From positions 1 to 64,000 of the forward strand of contig JAEZRM010000028.1 in NCBI GenBank assembly GCA_023412805.1: DNA of 64,000 bases, given 5' to 3'. Of the stretch, positions 1 to 8,760 are shown piece by piece (position 1 is the stretch's first letter; the number at the start of each line of letters is the position of its first letter). The notes below the pieces were generated by a model that saw nothing but the letters and a program-made list of their open reading frames with translations, did not search any database and was not told the DNA's origin. The position numbers were made by a program, and so were the translations under genes. Source of the DNA: Pseudomonadota bacterium. Lineage in GTDB: Bacteria; Pseudomonadota; Alphaproteobacteria; Rhizobiales; Hyphomicrobiaceae.

Positions 1-84
1 CCCTAGCCCTCTCCCCGCGTGCGGGGAGAGGGGACGCGGTGGTGCTCGCCGCGAGCAGCAGCCCCGTCGCGCCGCAGGCGCGAA
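1..84. repeat. Hairpin repeat, CTCTCCCC dyad plus triple-hairpin element (edge copy)
   Basis: At 7-32 a 12-bp perfect inverted repeat CCCTCTCCCCGC / GCGGGGAGAGGG. It is followed by TGCTCG-CCG-CGAGCA (43-57) and TCGCGCC-GCA-GGCGCGA (67-83). The last hairpin matches the terminal hairpin of the elements at 895-980 and 15868-15960. Lies just downstream of the LysE-type gene and may also end its transcript. Confidence 0.7.
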
Positions 85-87
85 CGC

Positions 88-705
88 TTACGTCCGCACT
101 GTCGCCGCCGCCACACCTGCGCCGATCAGCAGGCTGCCGCCTATCTTGTTGAACAGGCTGATGGCGCTGGGATTGCGCGCCATGGCACCTGCGCGCGCGG
201 CGAGAAAGCCATAGGTCAGCGCATTTGCGAAGGCGATGACGAGAAACGTCGCGCCGAGGATGATCATCTGGCGCAGCACATCGCCCTTCGGATCGATGAA
301 CTGCGGCATGAAGGCGACGAAGAACGTGATGCCCTTCGGATTGAGCGCGGTCACGATCCACGCGTGCGCGACCATGGCGAGTGAGCTTGCACGATCCGTG
401 CGCGCCTCCGTCTGCAATGTGCCGCCGGCCTTCCAGAGCTTGATGCCGAGCCAAACCAGATAGGCCGCGCCTGCGAGCTTCAGCACCGTGAAGAGCGTCG
501 CCGATGTCGCGAGCAGGGCACCGACACCCAGCAGCGAAAGCGTCACCGCCGTGAAGTCGCCGAGCGCGACACCGATCGACGTCGGCAGTGCGGCGCGCCA
601 GCCCTGCCCGAGCGCGTAGGAAACGACCAGCAACACGGTCGGCCCCGGGATCATGACGAGAACGGTGGAGGCCGCGACAAAGGCGAGCCAGGCTTCGATG
701 CTCAT
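88..705 (-). CDS. LysE/RhtB-family amino-acid exporter
   Basis: Inner-membrane efflux protein of the LysE/RhtB family, 205 aa, the usual length of the family. The N-terminus runs into a first hydrophobic helix with the family signature IPGPTVLL (about residues 19-26), and five to six hydrophobic segments follow, including VLKLAGAAYLVWLGIKLW and the NPKGITFFVAF stretch typical of the second half. The ATG at 705 has a GAGGGG ribosome site upstream. The substrate cannot be read from sequence; relatives export homoserine, threonine, lysine or other small amines. A second family member sits inside the sHdr operon at 56320-56958. Transcribed alone, flanked on both sides by hairpin repeats. Confidence 0.88.
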   Translation of the reverse strand: MSIEAWLAFVAASTVLVMIPGPTVLLVVSYALGQGWRAALPTSIGVALGDFTAVTLSLLGVGALLATSATLFTVLKLAGAAYLVWLGIKLWKAGGTLQTEARTDRASSLAMVAHAWIVTALNPKGITFFVAFMPQFIDPKGDVLRQMIILGATFLVIAFANALTYGFLAARAGAMARNPSAISLFNKIGGSLLIGAGVAAATVRT

Positions 706-844
706 GAAGGTGCCCCTCGGTTCGACGTGAGTTCATCGCACCAAGCTCTCGTGTGACGGCGCCGTCAAGTAGGGGTATTTTTGAAGAACGGCCTACCGGC
801 CGGCGCGCGGTCGCGCGCTCAGGAAGAGGTGCTTCGCAGCCGAT

Positions 845-980
845 GCGTGGTGCTATGCCCGCTGCGGGCTTGCGGTCAGGTCTCGCCTGGGTCTCAAGTC
901 ATTAAAGCGGGTGGGTTCGGGAGGGTGTCCCTCCCGATTGGGGCCAGGGGCGAAAGCCCCGTCGCGACGAAGTCGCGAAT
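845..980. repeat. Triple-hairpin intergenic element, copy B
   Basis: Located between the LysE-type gene and the DUF459 gene. Three consecutive hairpins: a 9-bp stem closing a TGT loop (917-937, stem TCGGGAGGG / CCCTCCCGA), GGGGC-GAAA-GCCCC (947-960) and TCGCGAC-GAA-GTCGCGA (962-978). A shorter hairpin GCCCG-CTG-CGGGC precedes it at 856-868. The same architecture recurs at 15868-15960 with different bases but preserved pairing. Confidence 0.7.
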
Positions 981-983
981 GCT

Positions 984-2411
984 TCAGCGCGGCGCAGGTC
1001 GCGGAATGGGCTGTGGTGCCTGCTGTGTTTGGGCAGGCTCCGTCGCAGTTGGCGTAGCGGCTGGCGTCACCGGCGGGCTCGGCGCGGCTGGCCTGCTGAT
1101 CGGCGGCCACGTGATGTCGTCGGCGCGCCCATCCTTGGGCTCGAGCCGCTCTCCTTTGACGAGCACGCGGAAGAACGGCGTCTGGCTCGGAAGCGCGCGG
1201 CGCGCCTGGACGCCGGGCGTTGCTGCCGTCGAGATCGTGCGCGACAGCGTCAGGCCACCGGGGATCTCGCGAACGAGCACTTCGCCCGGCTGGCTGGTGC
1301 GATCGCCGGCGCCGCGCCGCGCGAGGAGCGCCATGAGGCTGCCGGGAATTGCGGGACGTGGCAGATCGATCGTTGCTTGCTCCTGACGGCCGGATGCGCC
1401 CGTATCGGTGATCGCAACGCGGCTGTTATCGGCTTTGAGCTCGCCTTCCGTCGACTGCTGAGCGGGCCGGGCTGGAGGCTTGGCGCCTGTAGCCGCCGCG
1501 TCCGGCGTTCGCGCCGACGTGGAGGGCTGCGGCGCGGTGCGCAATGGCCGTATGAGGCGCTGCTCGGCTTCGGCGCCGGCAAGCGGAATCGAGCGCTGGG
1601 CCCGCGCCTGTACGAGGTCGCGCTTCAACTCCCGCTCGACGAAGTGCGCGACCTTCCGATTGCCGGCCGCCGTGAACGTGATGCCGTCGCCCTGGCGCAG
1701 CAGGCGGTTCGTACCGGTGAGATCCGGCCCGTAGGCATCATACCGGCCATCCTGGTTCGCCGTTGCCGCGTAGATGTCGATCATCTTCTGGCCGGAAGCA
1801 TACGCACGCTCGCGCAGGACACCGTTGATCGCCTGCAATTCGTCGCTGATGTCCGACCGCCGCACGATCGGCAGGCCAACCCAGTACACCGCGATGCGCT
1901 GCGCCCTGAAGGCACGAATGATGCGATCGAGACGCCGCCCGTATTCCTGCTGCCAGATATCGGAGCCGACAGGCGCGCGCCGTCCATTGGCGAGCCGCAT
2001 GGGATAGCGGTCATTCAGACCTATCTGAATGACGATGATGTGCGCATTGCTGCGCGCGAGCTCGCTCACGATCTCGCTGACATCCTCTTCGAAGCTTCCG
2101 CGCAGCAGGCTCTGAATGGGTCGATGACGCCGCTGGACGGAAACGCGCGGCTCATCGGCTAGCTGATCGACCAGTCCGGTGAGAAGGCCCTCTGCCAGGA
2201 CGTCGCCCCATACTTCGAGCCGATAGGTGTTGTTGTCAGGGAAGGGCGTGATGTAGCTCGTCGAAAGTGCCGGCCCCTGCGCCACGGCAGCGTTCGATGC
2301 CATGCCCACAACGAGCGCCGACAGCAGGCAGAGAGCGACGCCGAGCCTGCCCCAGCCCCCTCTCACGTGCCGTTGTGCGTTTGGGCGATTGTTCTGCCTG
2401 TCACCGCCCAT
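984..2411 (-). CDS. Secreted SGNH/DUF459-type hydrolase-like protein
   Basis: About 475 aa. An N-terminal hydrophobic segment (about residues 24-45, ending AVAQG) looks like a signal peptide or anchor, so the protein is periplasmic. The domain at about residues 60-270 has the SGNH layout of DUF459: block I LEVWGDVLAEGL, block III GLNDRYPM, and a C-terminal DGITFTAAG followed by a conserved H in KVAHF. The position usually holding the Ser nucleophile (GDS) is Val here (GAC GTC). The last 200 residues are Pro/Ala-rich and low complexity. The ATG at 2411 is preferred over an upstream TTG. It overlaps the end of the transglycosylase gene, implying coupled translation and a cell-envelope role. Confidence 0.8.
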   Translation of the reverse strand: MGGDRQNNRPNAQRHVRGGWGRLGVALCLLSALVVGMASNAAVAQGPALSTSYITPFPDNNTYRLEVWGDVLAEGLLTGLVDQLADEPRVSVQRRHRPIQSLLRGSFEEDVSEIVSELARSNAHIIVIQIGLNDRYPMRLANGRRAPVGSDIWQQEYGRRLDRIIRAFRAQRIAVYWVGLPIVRRSDISDELQAINGVLRERAYASGQKMIDIYAATANQDGRYDAYGPDLTGTNRLLRQGDGITFTAAGNRKVAHFVERELKRDLVQARAQRSIPLAGAEAEQRLIRPLRTAPQPSTSARTPDAAATGAKPPARPAQQSTEGELKADNSRVAITDTGASGRQEQATIDLPRPAIPGSLMALLARRGAGDRTSQPGEVLVREIPGGLTLSRTISTAATPGVQARRALPSQTPFFRVLVKGERLEPKDGRADDITWPPISRPAAPSPPVTPAATPTATEPAQTQQAPQPIPRPAPR

Positions 2412-3672
2412 CGGCAAGGCCCTTGCGAAGATGCTCCAGGACTTCCTGGCGCGGCCAGCACCCGACTTTGATCCGCGCGCCGCGCTCGTACTGTCCGATC
2501 TGCCAGCGCGTATTGGAGCCGATCTTGCCGTCGATCTTGTCGATGGCCGCGCCGCGCCGCTTGAGCTGCTCCTGTATCTCGGCGATCTCCCGGTCGGGAA
2601 GCTGGCGGATTTGGGTCCAGGCGGTCGTGAAATCGCCGCCGCCGGCTATGCGATCCGAGAGGTGCCCGACGAATGTGGCATAGAGATCGGACATGTTGTA
2701 GGCCCGAATGGCCTTGAAGTTCTCGGTCGCGAGGAATGAAGGTCCGAAAGCGCCGGCCGGCGACATGAGATAGGCCTCGTGCGCGAGATGCGCACGCGAG
2801 AATGGCTTGCCGTCGGCGCGGGTGATGCCGAGCTTGGCCCATTCGCCGATTGGACGACTGTTGGCGGGGCCTTCCTGTGCGCAGTCGACGCCCTTGCCGA
2901 GGCGCACTTCGATGCCCCAGGGCAGGCCTTTGATCCACCCCTTCTGCTTGAGCTGCTTTGCCGCCGAGCCGAGCGCGTCGGCGGTCGATCCGAAGAGATC
3001 GAGCTTGCCGTCGCGATCGAGATCGACACCCGAGCCATAGAACTCCGACGGCATGAATTGCGTGAGGCCCATGGCGCCGGCCCAGGAGCCGCGCATTTCA
3101 TCGCGCTTGAGAATGCCGTCCTGCAGAATACGCAGCGCGTGGATCAACTCGTCGCGGAAGAGATCCGGCCTGCGTCCGACATAGGCCTGCGTTGCGAGCA
3201 CGCGGATCACGTCATGGCGTGAGCGATGGTTGCCGAATGCCGTCTCGCGGCCCCAGATGGCCAGTACGATCGCGCGATCCACGCCGATCTCGGCCTCTAC
3301 CCGATCGAGGATCGCCTTGTGCCGTTCGGCGAGATCGCGGCCCTGGCGCGCCAGCCGCATGATTTGCTCGCGGTTGATGTACTGCTCGGGCGTGCGGCTG
3401 AACTCGGCTTGCCCGCTGGGGCGCGCCTCGGGTTTCTCGGGGAGCACAAGATCGGGGAGCGAATAGTCGGGCACGATCCCGGAAAAGGCACCGTCGAAAG
3501 TCTTACGCGTGATGCCGGCGCGCTGGGCGTCCGCCCAGAAACTTTCGAGCCACGTGGCAAAGGGCGGACGCGATTGGGCTTCCGCAGTTGGCGCCATGGC
3601 GAGCACCATCATTGCGACGACCACCGCTGTCGTCACCGCCACAAGCCGTCCGGCTCTCCAGCCATTATCCAA
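2401..3672 (-). CDS. Lytic murein transglycosylase, MltB/SLT_2 type
   Basis: Periplasmic peptidoglycan-cleaving enzyme, about 423 aa. A signal peptide occupies residues 1-33 (ends TAEAQS). The SLT_2 domain (about residues 35-330) carries the catalytic Glu in IWGRETAFGNH and the GAMGLTQFMPSEF motif, and also DLDRDGKLDLFGS. A C-terminal peptidoglycan-binding helix domain (about residues 350-410, REIAEIQEQLKRRG) follows. No ATG fits: the start is TTG at 3672, preceded by AGGAAGG at good spacing, and it gives a complete signal peptide. The DUF459 gene overlaps its 3' end, so the two are probably co-transcribed and act on the cell wall. Confidence 0.9.
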   Translation of the reverse strand: MDNGWRAGRLVAVTTAVVVAMMVLAMAPTAEAQSRPPFATWLESFWADAQRAGITRKTFDGAFSGIVPDYSLPDLVLPEKPEARPSGQAEFSRTPEQYINREQIMRLARQGRDLAERHKAILDRVEAEIGVDRAIVLAIWGRETAFGNHRSRHDVIRVLATQAYVGRRPDLFRDELIHALRILQDGILKRDEMRGSWAGAMGLTQFMPSEFYGSGVDLDRDGKLDLFGSTADALGSAAKQLKQKGWIKGLPWGIEVRLGKGVDCAQEGPANSRPIGEWAKLGITRADGKPFSRAHLAHEAYLMSPAGAFGPSFLATENFKAIRAYNMSDLYATFVGHLSDRIAGGGDFTTAWTQIRQLPDREIAEIQEQLKRRGAAIDKIDGKIGSNTRWQIGQYERGARIKVGCWPRQEVLEHLRKGLADGR

Positions 3673-3791
3673 AAGTCAGCCTTCCTCGCCACACGCACCC
3701 GACTCAACGAGCGCCGCCATCATAGCCGAGAGAGGCCAGCCGAAGCTGGCCATTTTGGGGCTGCGGCAGCCCGGCGCCACGTCAGATCACG

Positions 3792-4781
3792 TCAAGTGTT
3801 GGCGCGTAGAGCGAGCTTGCGCTCCCAGGCGAGCGCCTGGGTGACGATCTTGTCCAGATCATCGTGTGCCGGCACCCAGCCGAGTTCGGCGCGAATGCGG
3901 TCGGAGGCCGCGACGATCGAAGCCGGATCGCCTGGACGACGCGCCGCGAGGCGCACCTCGAAATCCACGGCCGAGGCGCGCTTCACCGCGTCGATGACCT
4001 CGAGCACGGAATATCCCTTGGAGTATCCGCAGTTCAGAATGCGACTCGTGCCGCCGTTGCTCAGGTGGGCGAGGGCTGCCATGTGCGCCTCGGCCAGATC
4101 CGTGACGTGGATGTAGTCGCGGACGCACGTGCCGTCGTGCGTCGGATAGTCCGTGCCGAAGACGTCCATGTAAGGCCGCTTGCCGAGTGCGGCCTCCGAC
4201 GCAACCTTGATGAGGTGCGTCGCGCGCGGCGTCGACTGCCCGGAGCGCCCGGCCGGATCAGCCCCCGCGACATTGAAATAGCGCAGCGCCACATAGCGCA
4301 GAGGATGCGCGCGGGCCGCATCCGCGAGCATGATCTCGGTCATGAGCTTGGATGAGCCGTAGGGCGAGACCGGGCTGAGGTTCGCGTCCTCCGGCACGGG
4401 CGTCACGGTCGGATTGCCGTACACGGCGGCGGTGGACGAGAAAATGAACTTGTCGACACCGGCGGCGACAGCAGCCGCAATGAGGCTGCGCGATTTGACG
4501 GTATTGTTGAGATAGTAGCCGAGCGGGTCGGCGACCGATTCCGGCACCACGATCGAGCCGGCGAAATGGATGATGGCCTCGACCGCGTGCTCTTTCAGAA
4601 CGCGGGCGACCAGTGCCTCGTCGCCGGTATCGCCCTCGACGAGCGTCGCGCGCGGATCTATCGCCCAGCGAAATCCGGTCGAGAGATTGTCGAGCACGAC
4701 AACGTCGTGGCCCGCATCGGCAAGCGCCAGAACCATGTGGCTGCCGATGTAGCCGGCGCCGCCCGTGACCAGAATACTCAT
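3792..4781 (-). CDS. galE: UDP-glucose 4-epimerase
   Basis: Interconverts UDP-glucose and UDP-galactose, cytoplasmic, 329 aa. An extended SDR fold with the NAD-binding GGAGYIGSH at residues 7-15 and the catalytic SSTAAVYG and YGSSK (Tyr-xxx-Lys) motifs. The substrate-side segments RYFNVAGADP and the DGTCVRDYIHV signature are typical of GalE. Length matches the family. It is divergent from galU across about 160 bp, so the two UDP-glucose genes probably share a control region and feed exopolysaccharide or lipopolysaccharide synthesis. Confidence 0.95.
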   Translation of the reverse strand: MSILVTGGAGYIGSHMVLALADAGHDVVVLDNLSTGFRWAIDPRATLVEGDTGDEALVARVLKEHAVEAIIHFAGSIVVPESVADPLGYYLNNTVKSRSLIAAAVAAGVDKFIFSSTAAVYGNPTVTPVPEDANLSPVSPYGSSKLMTEIMLADAARAHPLRYVALRYFNVAGADPAGRSGQSTPRATHLIKVASEAALGKRPYMDVFGTDYPTHDGTCVRDYIHVTDLAEAHMAALAHLSNGGTSRILNCGYSKGYSVLEVIDAVKRASAVDFEVRLAARRPGDPASIVAASDRIRAELGWVPAHDDLDKIVTQALAWERKLALRANT

Positions 4782-4941
4782 CGACTTGATGGCCCTCTTT
4801 GGAATGGAACTATCGTGGGCTGGAAATGATTGGTCTACCAGTGTTCAATGGGTTAGTTGCGGCTATTCATACTGACGATGCTAAAATAGTCGGCGTCTTT
4901 ACCCAATTGCGCGATGCGACGCGCCTCGGAGTGCTCCCCCA

Positions 4942-5829
4942 ATGACGACCCCGCTCAAGCCCATTCGCAAGGCCGTGTTTCCCGTTGCCGGTCTCGGTAC
5001 GCGCTTTCTTCCCGCCACCAAGGCCGTGCCGAAGGAAATGCTGACCGTCGTCGACAGGCCGGTCATACAACATGTCGTCGACGAGGCGCGCGCCGCGGGT
5101 ATCGAGCACTTCGTGTTCGTGACGGGGCGCGGCAAGGCGGTCATCGAGGATCACTTCGACAGCCAGTTCGAGCTGGAGCGCACGCTCGCCGAACGCGGCA
5201 AGAAAGCCGAGCTCGATCAGCTCATGTCCGAGTTGCCGGCCGCCGGACAGGCGAGCTTCACGCGCCAGCAGGCGCCGCTCGGGCTCGGTCATGCCGTATG
5301 GTGCGCGCGCGAGATCGTCGGCGACGAGCCTTTTGCCGTCCTGCTGCCCGACATGCTCCATCATGCCGACAAGCCTTGCCTCGCCGAAATGATCGAGGCC
5401 TACAATGCTCACGGCGGCAACCACATTGCGGTGGCACCCGTGCCGGATGACCAGACGCATATGTACGGCATTGTTGGCGTCGAGGATCGTGCCGCCAAAG
5501 TCTCGAAGATCACGAGCATGGTCGAGAAGCCGCCGAAAGGCACCGCGCCCTCGAACCTGCACGTCACCGGTCGCTACATCCTGCAGCCGCAGATCTTCGA
5601 CCTGCTTGCCAAGCAGGAGCGCGGTGCGGGCAACGAGATCCAGCTCACGGATGCCATGATCCGCCTCGCCGCGACGCCGGGCCAGACCTTCTTCGCCGAT
5701 CGTTTCGACGGCAAGATTTACGACACCGGCTCGAAGATCGGGTTCCTTACGGCGAACGTCGCCTACGCGCTCGCGCGCCCGGATATCGCATCGGCGCTGA
5801 AAGCCGAGATCAAAGCCCTGATTGGCTGA
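4942..5829 (+). CDS. galU: UTP-glucose-1-phosphate uridylyltransferase
   Basis: Makes UDP-glucose from UTP and glucose-1-phosphate, 295 aa. Family signatures are present: GLGTRFLPATKAVPKEML near residues 18-35 (nucleotide-binding loop), PLGLGHAVWCAR, LLPDM, VEKPPKG and GNEIQLTDAM. The start ATG follows the divergent galE promoter region. The rhodanese gene begins 9 bp after the stop, so the two may be one transcript, although no functional link is obvious. Confidence 0.95.
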   Translation: MTTPLKPIRKAVFPVAGLGTRFLPATKAVPKEMLTVVDRPVIQHVVDEARAAGIEHFVFVTGRGKAVIEDHFDSQFELERTLAERGKKAELDQLMSELPAAGQASFTRQQAPLGLGHAVWCAREIVGDEPFAVLLPDMLHHADKPCLAEMIEAYNAHGGNHIAVAPVPDDQTHMYGIVGVEDRAAKVSKITSMVEKPPKGTAPSNLHVTGRYILQPQIFDLLAKQERGAGNEIQLTDAMIRLAATPGQTFFADRFDGKIYDTGSKIGFLTANVAYALARPDIASALKAEIKALIG

Positions 5830-5838
5830 GCCGAGCTT

Positions 5839-6675
5839 ATGAGCACGACACAAGCCGGTGCGGCCAATCCCGATTTGCTTTGGTCGGCCGAAAGGCTCCG
5901 CGATGCGTTGGGCGCGCCGGGCCTTTCGATTGTCGATACGCGGCAAGCCGAGCACTTCGCATCGGGACGCATTCCCGGCGCCCGCCACTTCGATCCTTAT
6001 TTCGTCAACTGCGATGATACGGATCCGGCGCCGCTCGCCTCGTTCACGCGCATGTGGGGGAATATGCTCGGCTGGCGTGGCGTCAAGCCCACGGACACCA
6101 TCGTCTTCTATGGCGCCTTCACCGACATGTGCGCCGCTCGCGGCTTCTGGTTCGCCGAGTATCTCGGCGTCGAGAATGTGCATGTGCTCGATGGCGGCAT
6201 CAAAGCCTGGACGGAAGCGGGGCTCCCGATCGAACGCGACAGCCGTCCGCCTTCGCCGGTGAAGTTTCTCGCCGAGCCTGTGTCAGAGCGCGTCGCCACA
6301 TACGCGAGCCTTCTCGAGGCGATGCACGACCCGCAAAGCCTCATCCTCGACAACCGCAGCCCCGCCGAATTCACGGGCGCGGACCGGCGCGCGAAATACG
6401 GTGGCGCCGTGCCGAGTGCCGTCAACTGCGATTGGGAAAATCTCTACGACCATGCGACGGGCCTTCTGAAATCGCCCGCCGAGCTTCGCGCCATCTTCGA
6501 CGCACATGGCGCGACGCCTGACAGGAAGATCACCGTCTACTGCAATACCGGCTTCCGTTCGGCCCACGCTTATCTGGCCATGCGCCTGCTCGGCTATCCG
6601 CACGTGCGGAACTACGTCGGCTCCTGGCAGGAGTGGGGCAATCGCGAGGGCCTACCGATCGCGCGGCCGGAATGA
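5839..6675 (+). CDS. sseA: Two-domain rhodanese, thiosulfate/3-mercaptopyruvate sulfurtransferase
   Basis: Moves sulfane sulfur between donors and thiols or cyanide, 278 aa with two rhodanese domains (about residues 10-130 and 155-275). The N-terminal domain is catalytically silent. The C-terminal active-site loop is YCNTGFRSA with Cys235. DTRQAEHFASGRIPGARHF and DNRSPAEF are the usual rhodanese signatures. There is no signal peptide, so it is cytoplasmic. Given the sHdr sulfur-oxidation locus in the same window it could supply sulfane sulfur, but it is 47 kb away and such proteins are common. The CNTG loop does not clearly decide between mercaptopyruvate and thiosulfate as donor. Confidence 0.88.
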   Translation: MSTTQAGAANPDLLWSAERLRDALGAPGLSIVDTRQAEHFASGRIPGARHFDPYFVNCDDTDPAPLASFTRMWGNMLGWRGVKPTDTIVFYGAFTDMCAARGFWFAEYLGVENVHVLDGGIKAWTEAGLPIERDSRPPSPVKFLAEPVSERVATYASLLEAMHDPQSLILDNRSPAEFTGADRRAKYGGAVPSAVNCDWENLYDHATGLLKSPAELRAIFDAHGATPDRKITVYCNTGFRSAHAYLAMRLLGYPHVRNYVGSWQEWGNREGLPIARPE

Positions 6676-6771
6676 CGTGCCACGTGCCGCTGTCGCGAGC
6701 ATTACCCCACAGATAGTAGCGATAGCTGCCAAGCCTCCGTAGACTGACGCCCGGAACGGGAGGCATCGCCC

Positions 6772-8595
6772 ATGCGGAGGCGTGATTTTCTCAGGAATGC
6801 GGGTGCTCTGCCCCTGCTATCGGTTGCGGGCAGCATGAGCAGCAGTCAGGCACAGACGGGCACTGGAAGTAAGGGCTTCCGCCGCGTGCGGCCCCGAGAT
6901 GCCGACTGGCCGTCGGCGGCGGCATGGAATGGATTGCGAGGCCGTCTCAAGGGTGATCTCATTGCTGTTCAGTCGCCGCTCGAAGCCTGCGTCGGCAAAG
7001 CCCCGGATACTGCATGCACTCAGCTCTTCCGCGACCTGAAGAATCCTTACTTCATTGGTGATCATCCCGCTCTCACGCAGACGCTCGGCTGGGCCAATGC
7101 CTGGACGACGAAGCCGAGCGCCTATGCGGTCGCGGCCGAGAGTACGGCAGATGTCGCTGCGGCCGTGAACTTCGCGCGCGAGAACAGGCTGCGGCTGGTG
7201 ATCAAGGGCGGCGGTCACAGCTACTTCGGAAATTCGAACGCGCCGGATTCGCTCCTCATTTGGACGCGGCGCATGAATGCCATCGAGTTGCACGACGCCT
7301 TTGTCGGCGTCGGCTGCACCGGCCGCGTCGCCCCGCGCACGGCGGTCAGCGTCGGCGCTGGCTGCATCTGGATGCACGTCTACCAAGCCGTGATGGCGAA
7401 GGGCGGCCGCTACGTCCAGGGCGGGGGATGCGCGACCGTTGGCGTTGCGGGGCTCATCCAGAGCGGCGGCTTTGGCAGCTTCTCCAAAAACTACGGAACG
7501 GCGGCAGGCAGCCTTCTCGAAGCGGAGATCGTCACGGCGGATGGCAAAGTGCTCATCGCCAATGCCTGCACGAACGCGGAACTGTTCTGGGCTCTCAAGG
7601 GTGGTGGTGGCGGCAGCCTCGGTGTGGTCACACGACTGACGCTCGAAACGCACGATCTCCCGGATTTCTTCGGCGGCTGTTTCGCAACCGTGCGCGCCGA
7701 CACCGACACGGCCTTTCGCGCGCTGATCGAGCGCGCCGTGCGCTTTTACGCGGAAAGCCTGTTCAATCCGCACTGGGGCGAGCAGATCGTCCTGCGCCCC
7801 AATCGGACGCTTCGCGTCGGAATGGTCTTCCAGGCGATTAGCGAGGAGCAGGCGCGCGCCGTCTGGAAGCCTTTCTTCGATTGGGTCGGCAGCACGCCCG
7901 GACTTTCGCTTGAAGGTGCGCCAACTATTATCGCGTTGCCGGCCCGTGCTTTCTGGGATCCCGAGACACTCAAGAAAGGGCCGGGGCTGGTGATCACCGA
8001 CGGCCGGCCCGGCTCATCGCCCGACAACGTGTTCTGGGCAGGTGATCAGGGCGAGGCAGGCCAGTTCCTGAACGCCTACCAGTCGGCATGGCTTCCGGCG
8101 GCCCTGCTCGATACGGATCAGCAATCCCGTCTGGTCGATGCACTTCACGCCGCGGCAAGACAGTGGGGGCTCGGCCTGCATTTCAACAAGGGGCTTGCCG
8201 GCGCACCAGTGACCGCCCTTGCGCGCTCGCGCGATACCGCGACCAACCCGGCGGCCATGGACGCTTTCGCACTGGTGATCATCGCAAGTAACGGCAATCC
8301 CGCCTATCCGGGTATTCCTGCTCATGAGCCGGATCTGGTCACAGCGAAGACGCGCGCTGAGGCCGTCGAGCGCGCCATGGCCGAGATCTATCGTGCTGTG
8401 CCGAAGCGCCAGGCGGGGGCCTACGTTTCCGAAAGCAACTATTTCGACGAGGACTGGCAGGCCTCCTACTGGGGCGTCAACTATCGGCGCCTGCTGGCCG
8501 CAAAACAGGCGTACGATCCTGACGGCCTGTTCTTCGTGCATAACGGTGTCGGCACCGAAGGCTGGAGCAGCGACGGCTTCAGCCGCCAGGGCTGA
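6772..8595 (+). CDS. Tat-exported FAD-linked oxidase, berberine-bridge type
   Basis: Probable secreted flavin oxidase, 607 aa. It begins MRRRDFLRN followed by a hydrophobic stretch, a twin-arginine signal. The PCMH-type FAD domain (about residues 100-300) has GGGHSY, whose His would hold the 8-alpha-histidyl flavin bond, and GGGCATVGVAG, whose Cys would hold the 6-S-cysteinyl bond, so a bicovalently bound FAD is likely. The C-terminal BBE motif is NYFDEDWQASYWG ... DPDGLFFVHNGVG. GGAGG precedes the ATG. Such enzymes oxidise sugars or alcohol groups of small molecules; the substrate is unknown. The neighbouring TRAP transporter may import the product, but that is inference. Confidence 0.85.
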   Translation: MRRRDFLRNAGALPLLSVAGSMSSSQAQTGTGSKGFRRVRPRDADWPSAAAWNGLRGRLKGDLIAVQSPLEACVGKAPDTACTQLFRDLKNPYFIGDHPALTQTLGWANAWTTKPSAYAVAAESTADVAAAVNFARENRLRLVIKGGGHSYFGNSNAPDSLLIWTRRMNAIELHDAFVGVGCTGRVAPRTAVSVGAGCIWMHVYQAVMAKGGRYVQGGGCATVGVAGLIQSGGFGSFSKNYGTAAGSLLEAEIVTADGKVLIANACTNAELFWALKGGGGGSLGVVTRLTLETHDLPDFFGGCFATVRADTDTAFRALIERAVRFYAESLFNPHWGEQIVLRPNRTLRVGMVFQAISEEQARAVWKPFFDWVGSTPGLSLEGAPTIIALPARAFWDPETLKKGPGLVITDGRPGSSPDNVFWAGDQGEAGQFLNAYQSAWLPAALLDTDQQSRLVDALHAAARQWGLGLHFNKGLAGAPVTALARSRDTATNPAAMDAFALVIIASNGNPAYPGIPAHEPDLVTAKTRAEAVERAMAEIYRAVPKRQAGAYVSESNYFDEDWQASYWGVNYRRLLAAKQAYDPDGLFFVHNGVGTEGWSSDGFSRQG

Positions 8596-8619
8596 TAGCG
8601 TTGAACGGGTGTCCGGACG

Positions 8620-8715
8620 TGCGCCGCCCTCCCGGCGGCAAAGCTGCGTGTACAGCTTGCCGCGGACCGCACTCGGCGCTATGTGCTTGCCGCAAGCGTG
8701 GGTCTATGAAACCCG
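8620..8715. repeat. String of four short hairpins upstream of the TRAP genes
   Basis: GCCGCC-CTCCC-GGCGGC (8623-8639), AAGCTG-CGTGTA-CAGCTT (8641-8658), GCTTG-CCG-CAAGC (8685-8697) and GGGT-7 nt-ACCC (8700-8714). The third resembles the CCG-loop hairpin at 43-57. They could end the oxidase transcript or be a degenerate member of the hairpin-element family. Confidence 0.45.
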
Positions 8716-8760
8716 CGTGCCTGAAAGGCCAAAAGGTTGAGAGACCCAGGAGGAAACGGA

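Noticed and set aside
4782..4941. Clear promoter boxes between galE and galU
   Set aside because: AT-rich stretches exist but no convincing -35/-10 pair at standard spacing on either strand.
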